Shown: positions 26,433 through 35,717, counted from the stretch's first letter. The stretch is DNA of 64,000 nucleotides from JAICMB01 sp035295125 (GCA_035295125.1 DATGJP010000016.1:1-64000), one strand, 5' to 3'. The notes: generated from the sequence alone by a model not told the origin. Made by a program: numbers and translations.

Positions 26433-28462
26433 GCCAGCCTCCTATTGCGAAACTCTTACCCCGCGAGATTACCGTGCATGGCGACACGCGGGTGGATGAA
26501 TATTCGTGGCTGCGAGACCGCGAAGATGCGGATACGATTCCGTACCTGGAGGCGGAGAACAGCTACACCGAAGCCATGATGGCGCCGACCAAAGAGCTTC
26601 AGGAGAAGCTGTACGCGGAGATTCTCGGCCGCATCAAGGAGACTGATCTCTCGGTTCCGGTTCGCAAGGACAATTACTTCTATTACACGCGAACCGAGCA
26701 GGGTCTGGCGTATGGCATCTCCTGCCGCAAGGAGGGCAGCCTGGAAGCGCCGGAGGAGATCCTGCTCGACGCCAATGTGCTGGCGGCTGGAGAGAAGTAC
26801 TTCCGGCTGGGGACATTTAACGTCAGCCCGGATCACAAACTGCTAGCCTACTCGATCGACGTTGCCGGCGACGAGGCGTACACGGTTTTTGTCAAGGATC
26901 TGGCGACGGGCACGCTGCTGCCGGATAAGGTTCTTCGCACCTACTACTCGCTCGAATGGGTGAACGATAACCGGACCTTCTTCTACACGGTTCTGGATGC
27001 GGCGCACCGCCCGTACCGGGTGTTTCGGCATCGCCTCGGCGAGCCGGATGACGTTCTGGTTTATGAGGAGCCGGACGCACGGTTTACCGTCGGCTTGTCG
27101 AAGACCAGAAGCGATCGGTACATCTTCATCAATCTCCACAGCGCGGTAACGAGTGAGGTTCGGCGTGCGCCGGCCAACGACCCGGACGCCCCGTTTACCG
27201 TGATCCTGCCCCGCGAGCACGAGATTGAATACGACGTGACGCATCACGGCGAGCATTTCTACATCCGCACCAACAAGGGCGCCACAAACTTCCGCTTGAT
27301 GCGCACGCCGGCGGAGGACCCATCCAGCACGGCGTGGGAAGAGATGCTGCCGGCGCGCCCCGGCATTATGATCGACGGGGTCAGCGCGTTTGAGAACCAC
27401 ATCATCGTACATGAGCGCGACCGCGGGTTGCCGAAGATGCGTGTCTGCCGCGCTGCCAATTTCGCCGATCATCACTACATCGAGTTCCCAGAGCCTGCTT
27501 ACTCGGCCTTCGGCAATGGGAATCCCGAGTTTCGCACCACCGTCTTCCGTTATACGTACACTTCACTCGTGACTCCCTGGTCCGTGTTCGACTACCACAT
27601 GGACACACGGGAACGAGAGTTGAAGAAGCAGACCGAGGTGCTCGGCGGCTATGCACAGTCGCAGTACGTCTCGGAGCGCATATTCGCGCTGGCGCCGGAT
27701 GAGACCCCAATTCCGATGTCCGTCGTCTACCGCAAGGATACGCCTCGTGACGGTTCCGCGCCGATGATGTTGTACGGCTATGGCTCTTATGGCGCGAGCA
27801 TGGACCCGGGTTTCTCGTCCGACCGGTTGAGCCTGCTCGATCGTGGCTTCGTCTATGCCATTGCGCACATTCGGGGCGGCGGCGAATTGGGCAAGTCCTG
27901 GCACGATGCCGGGAAGCTGCTCACGAAGCGGAACACATTTTCGGATTTCATTGCGTGCGCTGAACACGTTATCGCGCAGGGTTACACTTCACGGAACCGG
28001 CTCGCGATCATGGGCGGCAGCGCCGGCGGCATGCTGATGGGCGCGGTCATCAATCAACGGCCCGAGCTGTTCCATTGCGTCGTTGCGAAGGTGCCGTTCG
28101 TCGACGTGTTGAACACGATGCTCGATCCCACGCTTCCGCTCACGATTTCCGAGTACGAAGAGTGGGGAAATCCCGAAGACAGGCAGTTTTACGATTACAT
28201 CCGCACCTACTCGCCCTACGACAACGTGGGTGAGCAGGCGTATCCGATCATGCTGGTCACTTCCGGCCTGAACGATCCACGCGTGTCGTATTGGGAGCCA
28301 ACGAAATGGGTGGCGCGGCTCCGCAGGCTCAGGACTGATAGCAACCTGCTGCTGCTCAAGACCAACATGGGGACGGGCCATTTCGGGCCGTCCGGCCGCT
28401 ACGACCGCATTCGCGAAACGGCTTTCGACTACGCTTTTTTGCTGCAGTCCTATGCTCCCTGA
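26429..28462 (+). CDS. Prolyl oligopeptidase family serine peptidase (oligopeptidase B-like)
   Basis: The 677-residue S9A enzyme has an N-terminal beta-propeller (PREITVHGDTRVDEYSWLRDRED, then repeated blades). The catalytic domain carries GGSAGG with Ser531, an Asp in SGLNDPRVSYWEP, and the His in MGTGHFGPSGRYD. A KSWHDAGKLLTKRNTFSDF segment before the Ser is typical of oligopeptidase B. It has no signal peptide, so it probably acts in the cytoplasm on short peptides. Its GTG start overlaps the acyl-CoA synthetase stop and its end overlaps the next gene by 11 nt, giving a three-gene translationally coupled unit. Confidence 0.9.
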   Translation: MSQPPIAKLLPREITVHGDTRVDEYSWLRDREDADTIPYLEAENSYTEAMMAPTKELQEKLYAEILGRIKETDLSVPVRKDNYFYYTRTEQGLAYGISCRKEGSLEAPEEILLDANVLAAGEKYFRLGTFNVSPDHKLLAYSIDVAGDEAYTVFVKDLATGTLLPDKVLRTYYSLEWVNDNRTFFYTVLDAAHRPYRVFRHRLGEPDDVLVYEEPDARFTVGLSKTRSDRYIFINLHSAVTSEVRRAPANDPDAPFTVILPREHEIEYDVTHHGEHFYIRTNKGATNFRLMRTPAEDPSSTAWEEMLPARPGIMIDGVSAFENHIIVHERDRGLPKMRVCRAANFADHHYIEFPEPAYSAFGNGNPEFRTTVFRYTYTSLVTPWSVFDYHMDTRERELKKQTEVLGGYAQSQYVSERIFALAPDETPIPMSVVYRKDTPRDGSAPMMLYGYGSYGASMDPGFSSDRLSLLDRGFVYAIAHIRGGGELGKSWHDAGKLLTKRNTFSDFIACAEHVIAQGYTSRNRLAIMGGSAGGMLMGAVINQRPELFHCVVAKVPFVDVLNTMLDPTLPLTISEYEEWGNPEDRQFYDYIRTYSPYDNVGEQAYPIMLVTSGLNDPRVSYWEPTKWVARLRRLRTDSNLLLLKTNMGTGHFGPSGRYDRIRETAFDYAFLLQSYAP

Positions 28463-29888
28463 CCTCAATCTCTCCCGGCGGAGTCTGCTTGGTTCGCTGC
28501 TGATTCTGCCCCTCTCGTCGCAAGCCGAGAACGATTGGATTCCTCTTTTTGACGGACGTTCGCTCGACGGCTGGAAGGCCAGCGAGAGCAATACGTCTTT
28601 CCGGGTTGTGGATGGTTTGATCGCGGCCGATGGTCCACGGTCGCACCTGTTCTATACGGGCGGCGTTCACAATGCCAGTTTCAAGAACTTTGAACTCAAG
28701 GTCGACGTGCTGACGAAGCGCGGTTGCAATTCAGGTGTTTACTTCCACACCGAGTTTCAGCCGGCCGGGTTCCCCGCTAAGGGATTCGAAGTGCAGGTGA
28801 ACAACACTTACGTTGGTGAGGGCGGTTACCGGGAACGTAAGAAGACGGCATCTTTGTATGCGATTCGCGATATTTATAAGGCATTCGTTAAGGACGACGA
28901 GTGGTTCCAGATGCGTGTGCTGGTGCGCGGCAAGCAGGTCCAGGTTTTCCTGAATGACATGCTGCTGGTGGATTACATCGAGCCCGATCCGCCGCTCGCG
29001 GGTCGGCGCCTCGATCGCGGGACGTTTGCGTTGCAGTGCCACAATCCAGGATCTCGCGCGCTGTTTCGTAACATCCTGGTGCGGCCGTTGCCCGACGACG
29101 CGGCTCCTCCGAACACTGATCAACCCGTCGCCGACGATCTTTATCGCGAAATCGTGCGGCTCAACGCTGAGAATTATCCAGTGGTCGATTATCATTCGCA
29201 TCTGAACGGCGGTCTTACGGTGGAGGACGTGCTGCGCGAGTCGCGGCGAACCGGCATTCAGTACGGAATAGCGTTGAATTGCGGGCAGGGATTTCCGATT
29301 CATGACGATGCCGGGGTTGCCGCTTTCGTGGATCGCATGAAGGGCCAGCCGGTGTTTGTCGCGCTGCAAGGCGAAGGGCGCGAGTGGGTGAATCTTGTCT
29401 CAAAGGAAACACTGGCGAGGCTTGATTACGTCTTCACCGATGCCATGACGTTCACTGACGACAATGGCAAACGCATGCGCTTGTGGATCAAGGGTGAGGT
29501 GGGACAGATTGACGATCCGCAGAGATTCATGGATGTTCTGGTGAATCGGATTCTCACGATACTGGGGACAGAGCCGATCGATATTTACGTGAATCCGACG
29601 TATGTGCCGGACGTAATCGCACACATGTACGATGAGCTTTGGACGCCGGAGCGAATGCACAAGGTCATCGAGGCGGCGAAGAAGCGCGACATCGCCATCG
29701 AGATCAATAATCGCTACAAGATTCCGAAGGCGCCTTTCATTCGACTCGCCAAACAGGCGGGCGTCAGGTTTTCGTTTGGGACTAACAACGACACTCGGGA
29801 ACTGGGACGCCTGGAGTACCCGATTCAGATGGTGAAGGAGTGCGGGCTAGGCTGGCAGGATATTTTCGTTCCGAGGTCGGCTACTTAG
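28452..29888 (+). CDS. Tat-exported DUF1080 (3-keto-disaccharide hydrolase) + PHP-like fusion
   Basis: The 478-residue protein begins with a twin-arginine-type leader (LSRRSLLGSLLIL). Residues about 20-215 form a DUF1080/LamG-like beta-sandwich (WIPLFDGRSLDGWKAS, GCNSGVYFHTEFQPA, VQVFLNDMLLVDY). Residues about 230-475 look like a PHP/amidohydrolase-type TIM barrel (YPVVDYHSHLNGGLT, IALNCGQGF, DYVFTDAMTFTDDNG, IAIEINNRYKIP, VRFSFGTNNDTRELG). DUF1080 proteins act on 3-keto-disaccharides. The second domain has an HSH start, but a full metal site could not be traced. The two-domain order is uncommon. It overlaps the prolyl oligopeptidase gene by 11 nt. Confidence 0.7.
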   Translation: MLPDLNLSRRSLLGSLLILPLSSQAENDWIPLFDGRSLDGWKASESNTSFRVVDGLIAADGPRSHLFYTGGVHNASFKNFELKVDVLTKRGCNSGVYFHTEFQPAGFPAKGFEVQVNNTYVGEGGYRERKKTASLYAIRDIYKAFVKDDEWFQMRVLVRGKQVQVFLNDMLLVDYIEPDPPLAGRRLDRGTFALQCHNPGSRALFRNILVRPLPDDAAPPNTDQPVADDLYREIVRLNAENYPVVDYHSHLNGGLTVEDVLRESRRTGIQYGIALNCGQGFPIHDDAGVAAFVDRMKGQPVFVALQGEGREWVNLVSKETLARLDYVFTDAMTFTDDNGKRMRLWIKGEVGQIDDPQRFMDVLVNRILTILGTEPIDIYVNPTYVPDVIAHMYDELWTPERMHKVIEAAKKRDIAIEINNRYKIPKAPFIRLAKQAGVRFSFGTNNDTRELGRLEYPIQMVKECGLGWQDIFVPRSAT

Positions 29889-29915
29889 GCGGCACAGTGC
29901 TCGGTAAGCTCCAAA

Positions 29916-29940
29916 GGTAGGGCGAAACACCTGCTTCACC
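29916..29940. repeat. Decayed REP-like hairpin repeat, copy 3
   Basis: GGTAGGGCGAAACACCTGC followed by TTCACC keeps the layout of the copies at 16605 and 24591 (AGG-GCGAAAC-ACCTGC, then CAC), but the stem has several mismatches. It lies in the 79-nt gap between two convergent genes. Confidence 0.4.
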
Positions 29941-29967
29941 CTCCACAGACTGCCAACCCAAGAGCCG

Positions 29968-31806
29968 TTACTGCACCGCGACGGCGGCAGTGTTGCTGAC
30001 GCGTCCACCCGAGGTGACATAGATCGGTGACGACGAGGATGGCGGGATTCCGGCCGGTACCGCACAGTTAATCTGGTCGAGCCCCGGATAGCCCGGCGCG
30101 CGGCCCGCGAAGCTCACGGGGCAATCCAAACCTCCGATGGTCACTGTTGGCTGCTGGTTGGCATAATCGTAGCCGTTCATCTGAGTCGTAGCGCCGAGGC
30201 CGCTCAGGAATAGAACGAGGTAATCGCCCGCATGCAGAGGATTGTCAGCCGTAACCACGGACTCATCAATTGCCTTGCGCGCCGATGCGGGTCCTGCGCC
30301 GGAGCCGTCCTGGGTCAGGATCTCGGGCACCGCCGGCGCGATCAATACATTGATCGAGTGCTTGCCTGCGGAGTTCTGAACGGTCAGCTTGACGAGGCCT
30401 GAGGCGTCATCCGGCATCACGGCATTGATCTGGTTCAGCGATACGAAATAAAGCGGAACCGCATTGCCATTGACGAACACCTGAGCATCGCTCAATTGCT
30501 GGGGGAGCGGGAGCCCGCCGGCGGACATTGTCTCCGCCGCGAGGTTAGTGCCGTAAATCGCCATAATTTCGCCGGGCGCCACATTGAGCGGGAAAGTGCT
30601 GGCTGCCGACGGTAACGCGCGCGCGATCAGCGGCCCTCCTTTCGCGACCACGGCCGCATAGACTCCGGCAGGCAGCGTCAACGATCCGGTCAAATTGGTG
30701 GACCCGGAAGATGTGTTTACGATCGTCGGCCCGGCAGGAAAGAGGTCGGTATACGCGACGTCATGATTGGGGTTGTTCAGCGTCTTACTCTGCCCGTTCG
30801 AAGACTGAGCGCTCGCAGTGTCCAGCGGGAGATTGTCGTCATTCTCGCTCCGCATCGTGACCATGAGCCCGCCATTCGCGGACAGGAACGGATTATCCGC
30901 CGTGCCTTGTCCGATCGTCTGCCAGTCGGTGGTTCCGTTCAGGAACGAAACAATGATTTGTGCCGTGTCCTGGGTCGCAGACATAATGTCTGCAATACCC
31001 TTGGCGTTCGCGTCGCAGTATCCTACGACTGTCACGAGGCCGCCGCCGTTGACGTGGCAGTAAGGCAGTACGCGCGTGCGATTAGGCAGGTAGAATCCCA
31101 AGGATCCGCTGGTCAGGGCCACCACTCCATCGTCGAAACCCGGCATTGTCGCGCGTCCTGTACCGCCATTCCCGATCACTGCGATTGCGTCGGCGCCGCG
31201 AAGATCGTCGGTGCCCTGGTTCCAGGTCGCGAGGTCGAATAGAAAACGGCTACCGCTGGACAGTTCGGTGAGCTGCGCATCGAGGCCGAGGCCCAATGCG
31301 ACGCCGGTGCCAAAATGCGGGGTCGCGAGGAAAACAATTTTACGAACCCGCGTGGTGGGAGGCGGAATAAACGGCGTGCCTGTGAATTGTTTTCCGCTGA
31401 GATAACTGCGGACAATCAGCCCGCCCATGCTATGCGCGACAACGTCGACCTGATCGACCGGCGTGCCGTCGGCGTAGGTGAGATTTGCCAGAAACGCGCC
31501 AAACGACACACCCAGGTCTTCGATCGCGGGCTTTCCCGGCGAGCTGCAATTGTCGAAGAACAGCGAAACCTCACCATTCGACTGAAGCACCTGGTCGGCC
31601 ATGCCGAATGTGCCTGCGAAATTCGACCCACTGCAAAGCTCCTGGTATCCATTCAGAAAGACGACGGGCGGCTTGGAGGTCCGCGGCACGGGCGAGCCGG
31701 GGGCAATTAACTGCGCGAATGCCGGTCCCCCGAAAAGCAACGCGAGGCAAACTGCAACTGCGAGGTCAAGCAGATTAGATCCCTCCATTCGGAGAACCGT
31801 TTCCAT
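29968..31806 (-). CDS. Exported lipase-like alpha/beta hydrolase with Solibacter C-terminal domain
   Basis: The 612-residue protein has a signal peptide (LLDLAVAVCLALLFGGPAFA). The N-terminal 300 residues resemble a PGAP1/triacylglycerol-lipase fold: PPVVFLNGYQE, then DVVAHSMGGLIVRSYL with the nucleophile Ser, and VFLATPHFGTG. The C-terminal 220 residues match the Solibacter-type C-terminal domain (TIGR03437): NVAPGEIMAIYGTNLA, VPLYFVSLNQINAVMP, YLVLFLSGLGATT, PGLDQINCAVPAGIP, then GGRVSNTAAV. This domain is a strong taxonomic pointer to the Solibacter lineage. The second ATG at 31788 is an alternative start. The start lies 32 nt from a divergent gene. Confidence 0.78.
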   Translation of the reverse strand: METVLRMEGSNLLDLAVAVCLALLFGGPAFAQLIAPGSPVPRTSKPPVVFLNGYQELCSGSNFAGTFGMADQVLQSNGEVSLFFDNCSSPGKPAIEDLGVSFGAFLANLTYADGTPVDQVDVVAHSMGGLIVRSYLSGKQFTGTPFIPPPTTRVRKIVFLATPHFGTGVALGLGLDAQLTELSSGSRFLFDLATWNQGTDDLRGADAIAVIGNGGTGRATMPGFDDGVVALTSGSLGFYLPNRTRVLPYCHVNGGGLVTVVGYCDANAKGIADIMSATQDTAQIIVSFLNGTTDWQTIGQGTADNPFLSANGGLMVTMRSENDDNLPLDTASAQSSNGQSKTLNNPNHDVAYTDLFPAGPTIVNTSSGSTNLTGSLTLPAGVYAAVVAKGGPLIARALPSAASTFPLNVAPGEIMAIYGTNLAAETMSAGGLPLPQQLSDAQVFVNGNAVPLYFVSLNQINAVMPDDASGLVKLTVQNSAGKHSINVLIAPAVPEILTQDGSGAGPASARKAIDESVVTADNPLHAGDYLVLFLSGLGATTQMNGYDYANQQPTVTIGGLDCPVSFAGRAPGYPGLDQINCAVPAGIPPSSSSPIYVTSGGRVSNTAAVAVQ

Positions 31807-31838
31807 TGGAGTTATAACTAATACTCAGGAGGGTGTGT

Positions 31839-32309
31839 ATGCGCAAGGGTATTGGTTGGGTTCCCGCCCTGGTGCTTCCGGTGCTGTTAGGCGCCGGACT
31901 GTATGGCCAGGACGATTCGCGGCCGGATCTTACCGGCAAATGGCAGTTAAATTCATCGAAAAGCGATATGCAGTTGAATCGGGTTTCCGATCTCAGCATG
32001 GTGATCACTGAAAAGGATGGAAAGATCAACATCATCGAGACGGAGACGCTGACCGACGGCAAGCCACGAACCGTTACGTTCAACTGCACCACCGACGGCA
32101 AGGACTGTAAGGTGCCGGAGGACAAGGCCACGGCATCGTTCTGGTACAACGGCCCGATGCTGGTGAGCATGGTGACCAAGCACAACGGTTCTGAAGTTGT
32201 CCGCGAGAGATTAAGTCTCAAGCCGGATACCAAAGAACTGAGCGTGGAAATCTCATCGCTCGTGCCGCAGTCCGATAAAAAGGACAAGCTCGTATTCGAG
32301 AAACAGTAG
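31839..32309 (+). CDS. Exported lipocalin-like protein of unknown role
   Basis: A protein of about 156 residues; AGGAGG lies 6 nt before the ATG. A signal peptide (GWVPALVLPVLLGAGLYG) is followed by DLTGKWQLNSSKSDMQLN and repeated short beta strands (LSMVITEKDGKINIIETETL, VTFNCTTDGKDCKVP, ASFWYNGPMLVSMVTKH). The small beta-rich shape resembles lipocalin-like domains common in Acidobacteria. There is no catalytic motif. A glycosyltransferase gene starts 8 nt after the stop, so coupling is likely. Confidence 0.65.
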   Translation: MRKGIGWVPALVLPVLLGAGLYGQDDSRPDLTGKWQLNSSKSDMQLNRVSDLSMVITEKDGKINIIETETLTDGKPRTVTFNCTTDGKDCKVPEDKATASFWYNGPMLVSMVTKHNGSEVVRERLSLKPDTKELSVEISSLVPQSDKKDKLVFEKQ

Positions 32310-32317
32310 CCGCGCTG

Positions 32318-33967
32318 GTGGTGGCGTCCGTATGCTTGGGATACGGCATTGGACGCTCCGATGTTGCTGCTCCTTATTCGGATCCGGTATCACGGCTGCG
32401 TGCGCAAGACGAATCGACATACGCCAACAGCGCCGCGGGGTTAGTGGGTAACGGCGGATGGCTAACCCCTAAGTTTATGGGGCGCTTCCTGCTTTATAAA
32501 CCTCCGCTCTTTGTCTGGTTAACTGCATTTTCAGAGAAGATCTTCGGAATCTCGGTTGTCGCGCTGCGATTGCCGGCGTTGCTGGCGGGTATCTTCGCGA
32601 CCGTCGCGGTGTTCTGGTGGATGCGCGGGGCGGCTTCGCTTGCGGCCGCCATCGCAGTGATGGTGCTGCTGTTGTCGGATCCCTTGTGGCAGACATTTGC
32701 ACGCCTCTGCTACACCGACATGCTGTTGGCCGCCTCGATGGTGGGCGCGATGGCGGTGATCTACATCGATCCGCGACTGGCAACGATTCGCGCTCTGCTG
32801 CTTTTCTCCGTGCTGATCGCGACGGGCGTAATGGTGAAGAACGTCGCGGGTTTACTCGCGTTTGGCATGCTCTTGTTGTACTGGGCGCTCGCACGCGCGG
32901 AATGTCGGCCGGCTTTGATGCGAATTGCGTTTGCGGGCGCCATAGCCGGGCTGCTCGTTGCGCCGTGGCACATCTATCAATTCGTCGTGCATCGCCAGTG
33001 GTTTTGGGCGGATTACGTTCAGGTGCAACTGCTGAACTTCGGCGTAGCGCCCCCGGCCCAGACGAACACGGAGACACAGGCGGTCTTTTATATCAAAAGG
33101 TTGTTCCTGATCGATGGGGTGTTGATTGTTTTGTTGCTGCTGGCGCTGCCGTCTCTGCTAAGGGCGTTACGCCGGCGTGACCAGGTCTTACCCGCGCTCC
33201 TGATTTCGTGGCTTTTGATCGCGTCCGGAGCGCTCCTGGCGTTCCGGTATCGAAATTTACCCTATGCTCTGTATGTCGTTCCGCCCGCGGCGATGATCGC
33301 GGTTCTATATGGCCCGTTTTTTAGGCCTAGGCGCGTAAACTGGGCGATGGCAGCGCTATGCGCGCTGTTTGTGGTGAAGGCGTGCTTCCCTGGCGAAACC
33401 TGGGGCCTGTCATTCGGCGGCTCGAAGCCCTTGGGTTCCGCGGCAGCTTTGCGGACATACGCCGCGATGCACAGACCGAACGAGTTGATCATTGCGGACC
33501 CGAACGATGAGTTTTATTCCTCCACACTATTCCTGCCGCGAGTACGTTATTACTATGCGGATCTGAGCGGAATGGCCCGCCGCTATTCCTCCCACTATGC
33601 GTTTCTGGGCATATCGCTCACCGAGGACGAGTTTGAGCGCCTTGGCCAACTCAGGCCGGTGTACGAGGAGCGGCTGAGAAGTTGGGGACTGGATTCGGAC
33701 GATCCGATCGGGACGGTGATCATTGGCGACTCCGAGGTCGCGTTGGCGCGGCTGATTGCGTTGCACCCCCAGTCCGACTTCTTTGTAAACCTCAAAGATG
33801 TGCCGAAGACCGGGAATTCGCACGGTGTTGTGCCGGCGGACGGCGGCCGCGTCTTCTTACTCGCGCAGCCCTCCACTACGGCAGAATGGGAGTGTCCATG
33901 CCCGAACTCCCCGATGTTGTGGTCTACGTTGAAGCGCTGCGCAGCCGGATTCTCGGCCGGAAGCTGA
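32318..33967 (+). CDS. GT39-like membrane glycosyltransferase (ArnT/PMT family)
   Basis: The 549-residue integral membrane protein belongs to the GT-C superfamily. After a short hydrophobic start, residues about 28-36 read LRAQDESTYA, the Asp-Glu catalytic acid region of family 39. Then come KPPLFVWLTAFSEKIFG and about ten membrane helices. It should transfer a sugar from a polyprenyl-phosphate donor to a lipid or protein in the envelope. The GTG start allows only a short first helix; no other start exists before an in-frame stop. Its 3' end overlaps the DNA glycosylase gene by 70 nt. Confidence 0.78.
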   Translation: MVASVCLGYGIGRSDVAAPYSDPVSRLRAQDESTYANSAAGLVGNGGWLTPKFMGRFLLYKPPLFVWLTAFSEKIFGISVVALRLPALLAGIFATVAVFWWMRGAASLAAAIAVMVLLLSDPLWQTFARLCYTDMLLAASMVGAMAVIYIDPRLATIRALLLFSVLIATGVMVKNVAGLLAFGMLLLYWALARAECRPALMRIAFAGAIAGLLVAPWHIYQFVVHRQWFWADYVQVQLLNFGVAPPAQTNTETQAVFYIKRLFLIDGVLIVLLLLALPSLLRALRRRDQVLPALLISWLLIASGALLAFRYRNLPYALYVVPPAAMIAVLYGPFFRPRRVNWAMAALCALFVVKACFPGETWGLSFGGSKPLGSAAALRTYAAMHRPNELIIADPNDEFYSSTLFLPRVRYYYADLSGMARRYSSHYAFLGISLTEDEFERLGQLRPVYEERLRSWGLDSDDPIGTVIIGDSEVALARLIALHPQSDFFVNLKDVPKTGNSHGVVPADGGRVFLLAQPSTTAEWECPCPNSPMLWSTLKRCAAGFSAGS

Positions 33968-34797
33968 AAAGCGTCTTCGTTCGCGGACCGTTCCTGGTGC
34001 GGACCGTCAGCCCACCGCTGCAGTCCGCTTACGGAAAGACCGTCGTGGATGTCCGTCGCGTCGGGAAACGGATCGCCATGGGCTTGGAAGGCGACGTCTG
34101 GCTGGTGCTCCACCTGATGATCGCGGGACGCCTGCACTGGCGCGAATCGCCGGCTAAGACCGGGTCCAAAAGCCTGCTGGCCGTGTTTGAGTTCGATTCG
34201 GGTTCGCTGCAATTGACGGAAGCCGGATCGCAGCACCGAGCTTCCCTGAGCGTGGTAGCAGGTGAGGAAGGGCTGCGGTCGCTCGATGCGGGCGGTATTG
34301 AGGTGTTGGACGCGAATCTGGACGAGTTTAGTGCAGCTCTGCGGTCGTCGAATCACACCCTGAAGCGGGCGTTGACGGACCCGCGCATCTTCAGCGGAAT
34401 CGGCAATGCCTACTCCGATGAGATCCTGCATCGGGCGTGTCTGTCGCCGATCGCCATGACGCAACAGCTTGCGGCGGAGGATATCGCCCGGCTTTACCGC
34501 GCTATTCGCGAGGTTCTTCTCGAATGGGTCGAACGATTGCGTGCCGACGCCAAAAACAAATTCCCCGAGAAAGTCACCGCTTTTCGCGAGGGAATGGCAG
34601 CCCACGGCCGGTATGGCGAGCCCTGTCCACGCTGCGGGGCGAAGATCCAGCGGATAAGATACGCGGCTAATGAAACCAACTACTGCGCCGTGTGCCAGAC
34701 AGGCGGGCGGCTGCTCGCGGATCGGGCATTGTCCCGCCTGATGCACAAGGACTGGCCGCGAACCTTGGAGGAACTGGAGGCGCTCAAGCGCCGGTAG
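33898..34797 (+). CDS. Formamidopyrimidine-DNA glycosylase / Nei-like repair enzyme
   Basis: The 299-residue protein starts MPELPDVVVYVEAL: after Met removal Pro1 is the Schiff-base nucleophile and Glu2 the acid. Other family marks are RVGKRIAMGL (catalytic Lys region), VLHLMIAGRLHW, the helix-two-turn-helix DPRIFSGIGNAYSDEIL, and the zinc finger CPRCGAKIQRI ... CAVCQTGG. It excises oxidised bases such as 8-oxoguanine and cuts the abasic strand. It starts inside the end of the GT39 gene in another frame. A Ku gene follows 77 nt downstream, which suggests a DNA-repair neighbourhood. Confidence 0.9.
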   Translation: MPELPDVVVYVEALRSRILGRKLKSVFVRGPFLVRTVSPPLQSAYGKTVVDVRRVGKRIAMGLEGDVWLVLHLMIAGRLHWRESPAKTGSKSLLAVFEFDSGSLQLTEAGSQHRASLSVVAGEEGLRSLDAGGIEVLDANLDEFSAALRSSNHTLKRALTDPRIFSGIGNAYSDEILHRACLSPIAMTQQLAAEDIARLYRAIREVLLEWVERLRADAKNKFPEKVTAFREGMAAHGRYGEPCPRCGAKIQRIRYAANETNYCAVCQTGGRLLADRALSRLMHKDWPRTLEELEALKRR

Positions 34798-34874
34798 ACC
34801 GACCGCGATCCAACAAGACCCATTGAAAATGTTCAAAGAATGTGGTATTTCTACTATGCTCGACGATTAGCGCC

Positions 34875-35717
34875 ATGGCAAGCACCGTTTGGAAAGGCCA
34901 CCTCACTTTCGGACTCGTTTCCTTCCCTGTGAAGCTCTACACAGCGGCGCGAAGCGAAAGCATCAGTTTTAACCAGCTTCACAAGAGCGATAACTCGCGC
35001 ATTAAGCAGGTCATCTTCTGCCAGAACGAGGACAAGCCGGTCCCTCGTAGCGAACTCGTGAAAGGGTACGAATACGAGAAGGACCGCTACGTGGTCATTG
35101 AAGACGAGGACATCAAGAAGATGGCTCCTCCGACGGCTAAAGTCATGGAGATACTGGAGTTCGTCAAGACAACCGAGGTCGACCCGGTATACTTCGAAAG
35201 CTCTTTCTACATGGCGCCCGACGAGGCCGGCGAGAAGCCGTACGCGCTGCTTTATGACGTGCTGAAGAAGAGCGGCTACGTGGGCGTTGCCAAGATCGCC
35301 ATGCACAATCGCGAGCACATCGTGATCTTCCGCCCGGGCGGGACTGGGCTGATGATGCACACAATGTATTACAGCCACGAAATTCGCAAAGTCGAGGAGT
35401 TTCGCACCGACACGAGCCTGGTGAAAGAGGCCGAGACAAAGCTGGCAAGCATGCTGGTGGAATCCCTCGCGGCGCCGTTCGAGCCTGAGAAGTACCGTGA
35501 TACCTATCGCGACAACCTGCAGGCGCTGATTGACGCGAAGATTCAGGGCCAGGAAGTGGTGGCCCCGCCGACGGTCGAGCCCGCAAAGGTTATCGACATC
35601 ATGGAGGCCCTGAAACAGAGTCTCGCCATCGCGAAGAAGCCCGCGGCATCTACCGCGGCCATGGACGAGAGCGAGGAAGAAGCTAAGCCGAAGAAGCGGG
35701 CTGGGCGGAAGGGTTAA
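34875..35717 (+). CDS. ku: Ku protein (bacterial non-homologous end joining)
   Basis: A protein of about 280 residues. The ATG at 34875 gives the standard start MASTVWKGHLTFGLVSFPV. Family landmarks follow: YTAARSESISFNQLHK, DKPVPRSELVKGYEYEKD, EVDPVYFESSFYMAPDE, and the MHTMYYSHEIRK region. The C-terminus is Lys/Ala-rich (KPKKRAGRKG), which binds DNA in bacterial Ku. It bridges double-strand ends for the ligase LigD. No LigD gene is in the window. The 3' end overlaps the convergent DUF72 gene by 35 nt. Confidence 0.96.
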   Translation: MASTVWKGHLTFGLVSFPVKLYTAARSESISFNQLHKSDNSRIKQVIFCQNEDKPVPRSELVKGYEYEKDRYVVIEDEDIKKMAPPTAKVMEILEFVKTTEVDPVYFESSFYMAPDEAGEKPYALLYDVLKKSGYVGVAKIAMHNREHIVIFRPGGTGLMMHTMYYSHEIRKVEEFRTDTSLVKEAETKLASMLVESLAAPFEPEKYRDTYRDNLQALIDAKIQGQEVVAPPTVEPAKVIDIMEALKQSLAIAKKPAASTAAMDESEEEAKPKKRAGRKG

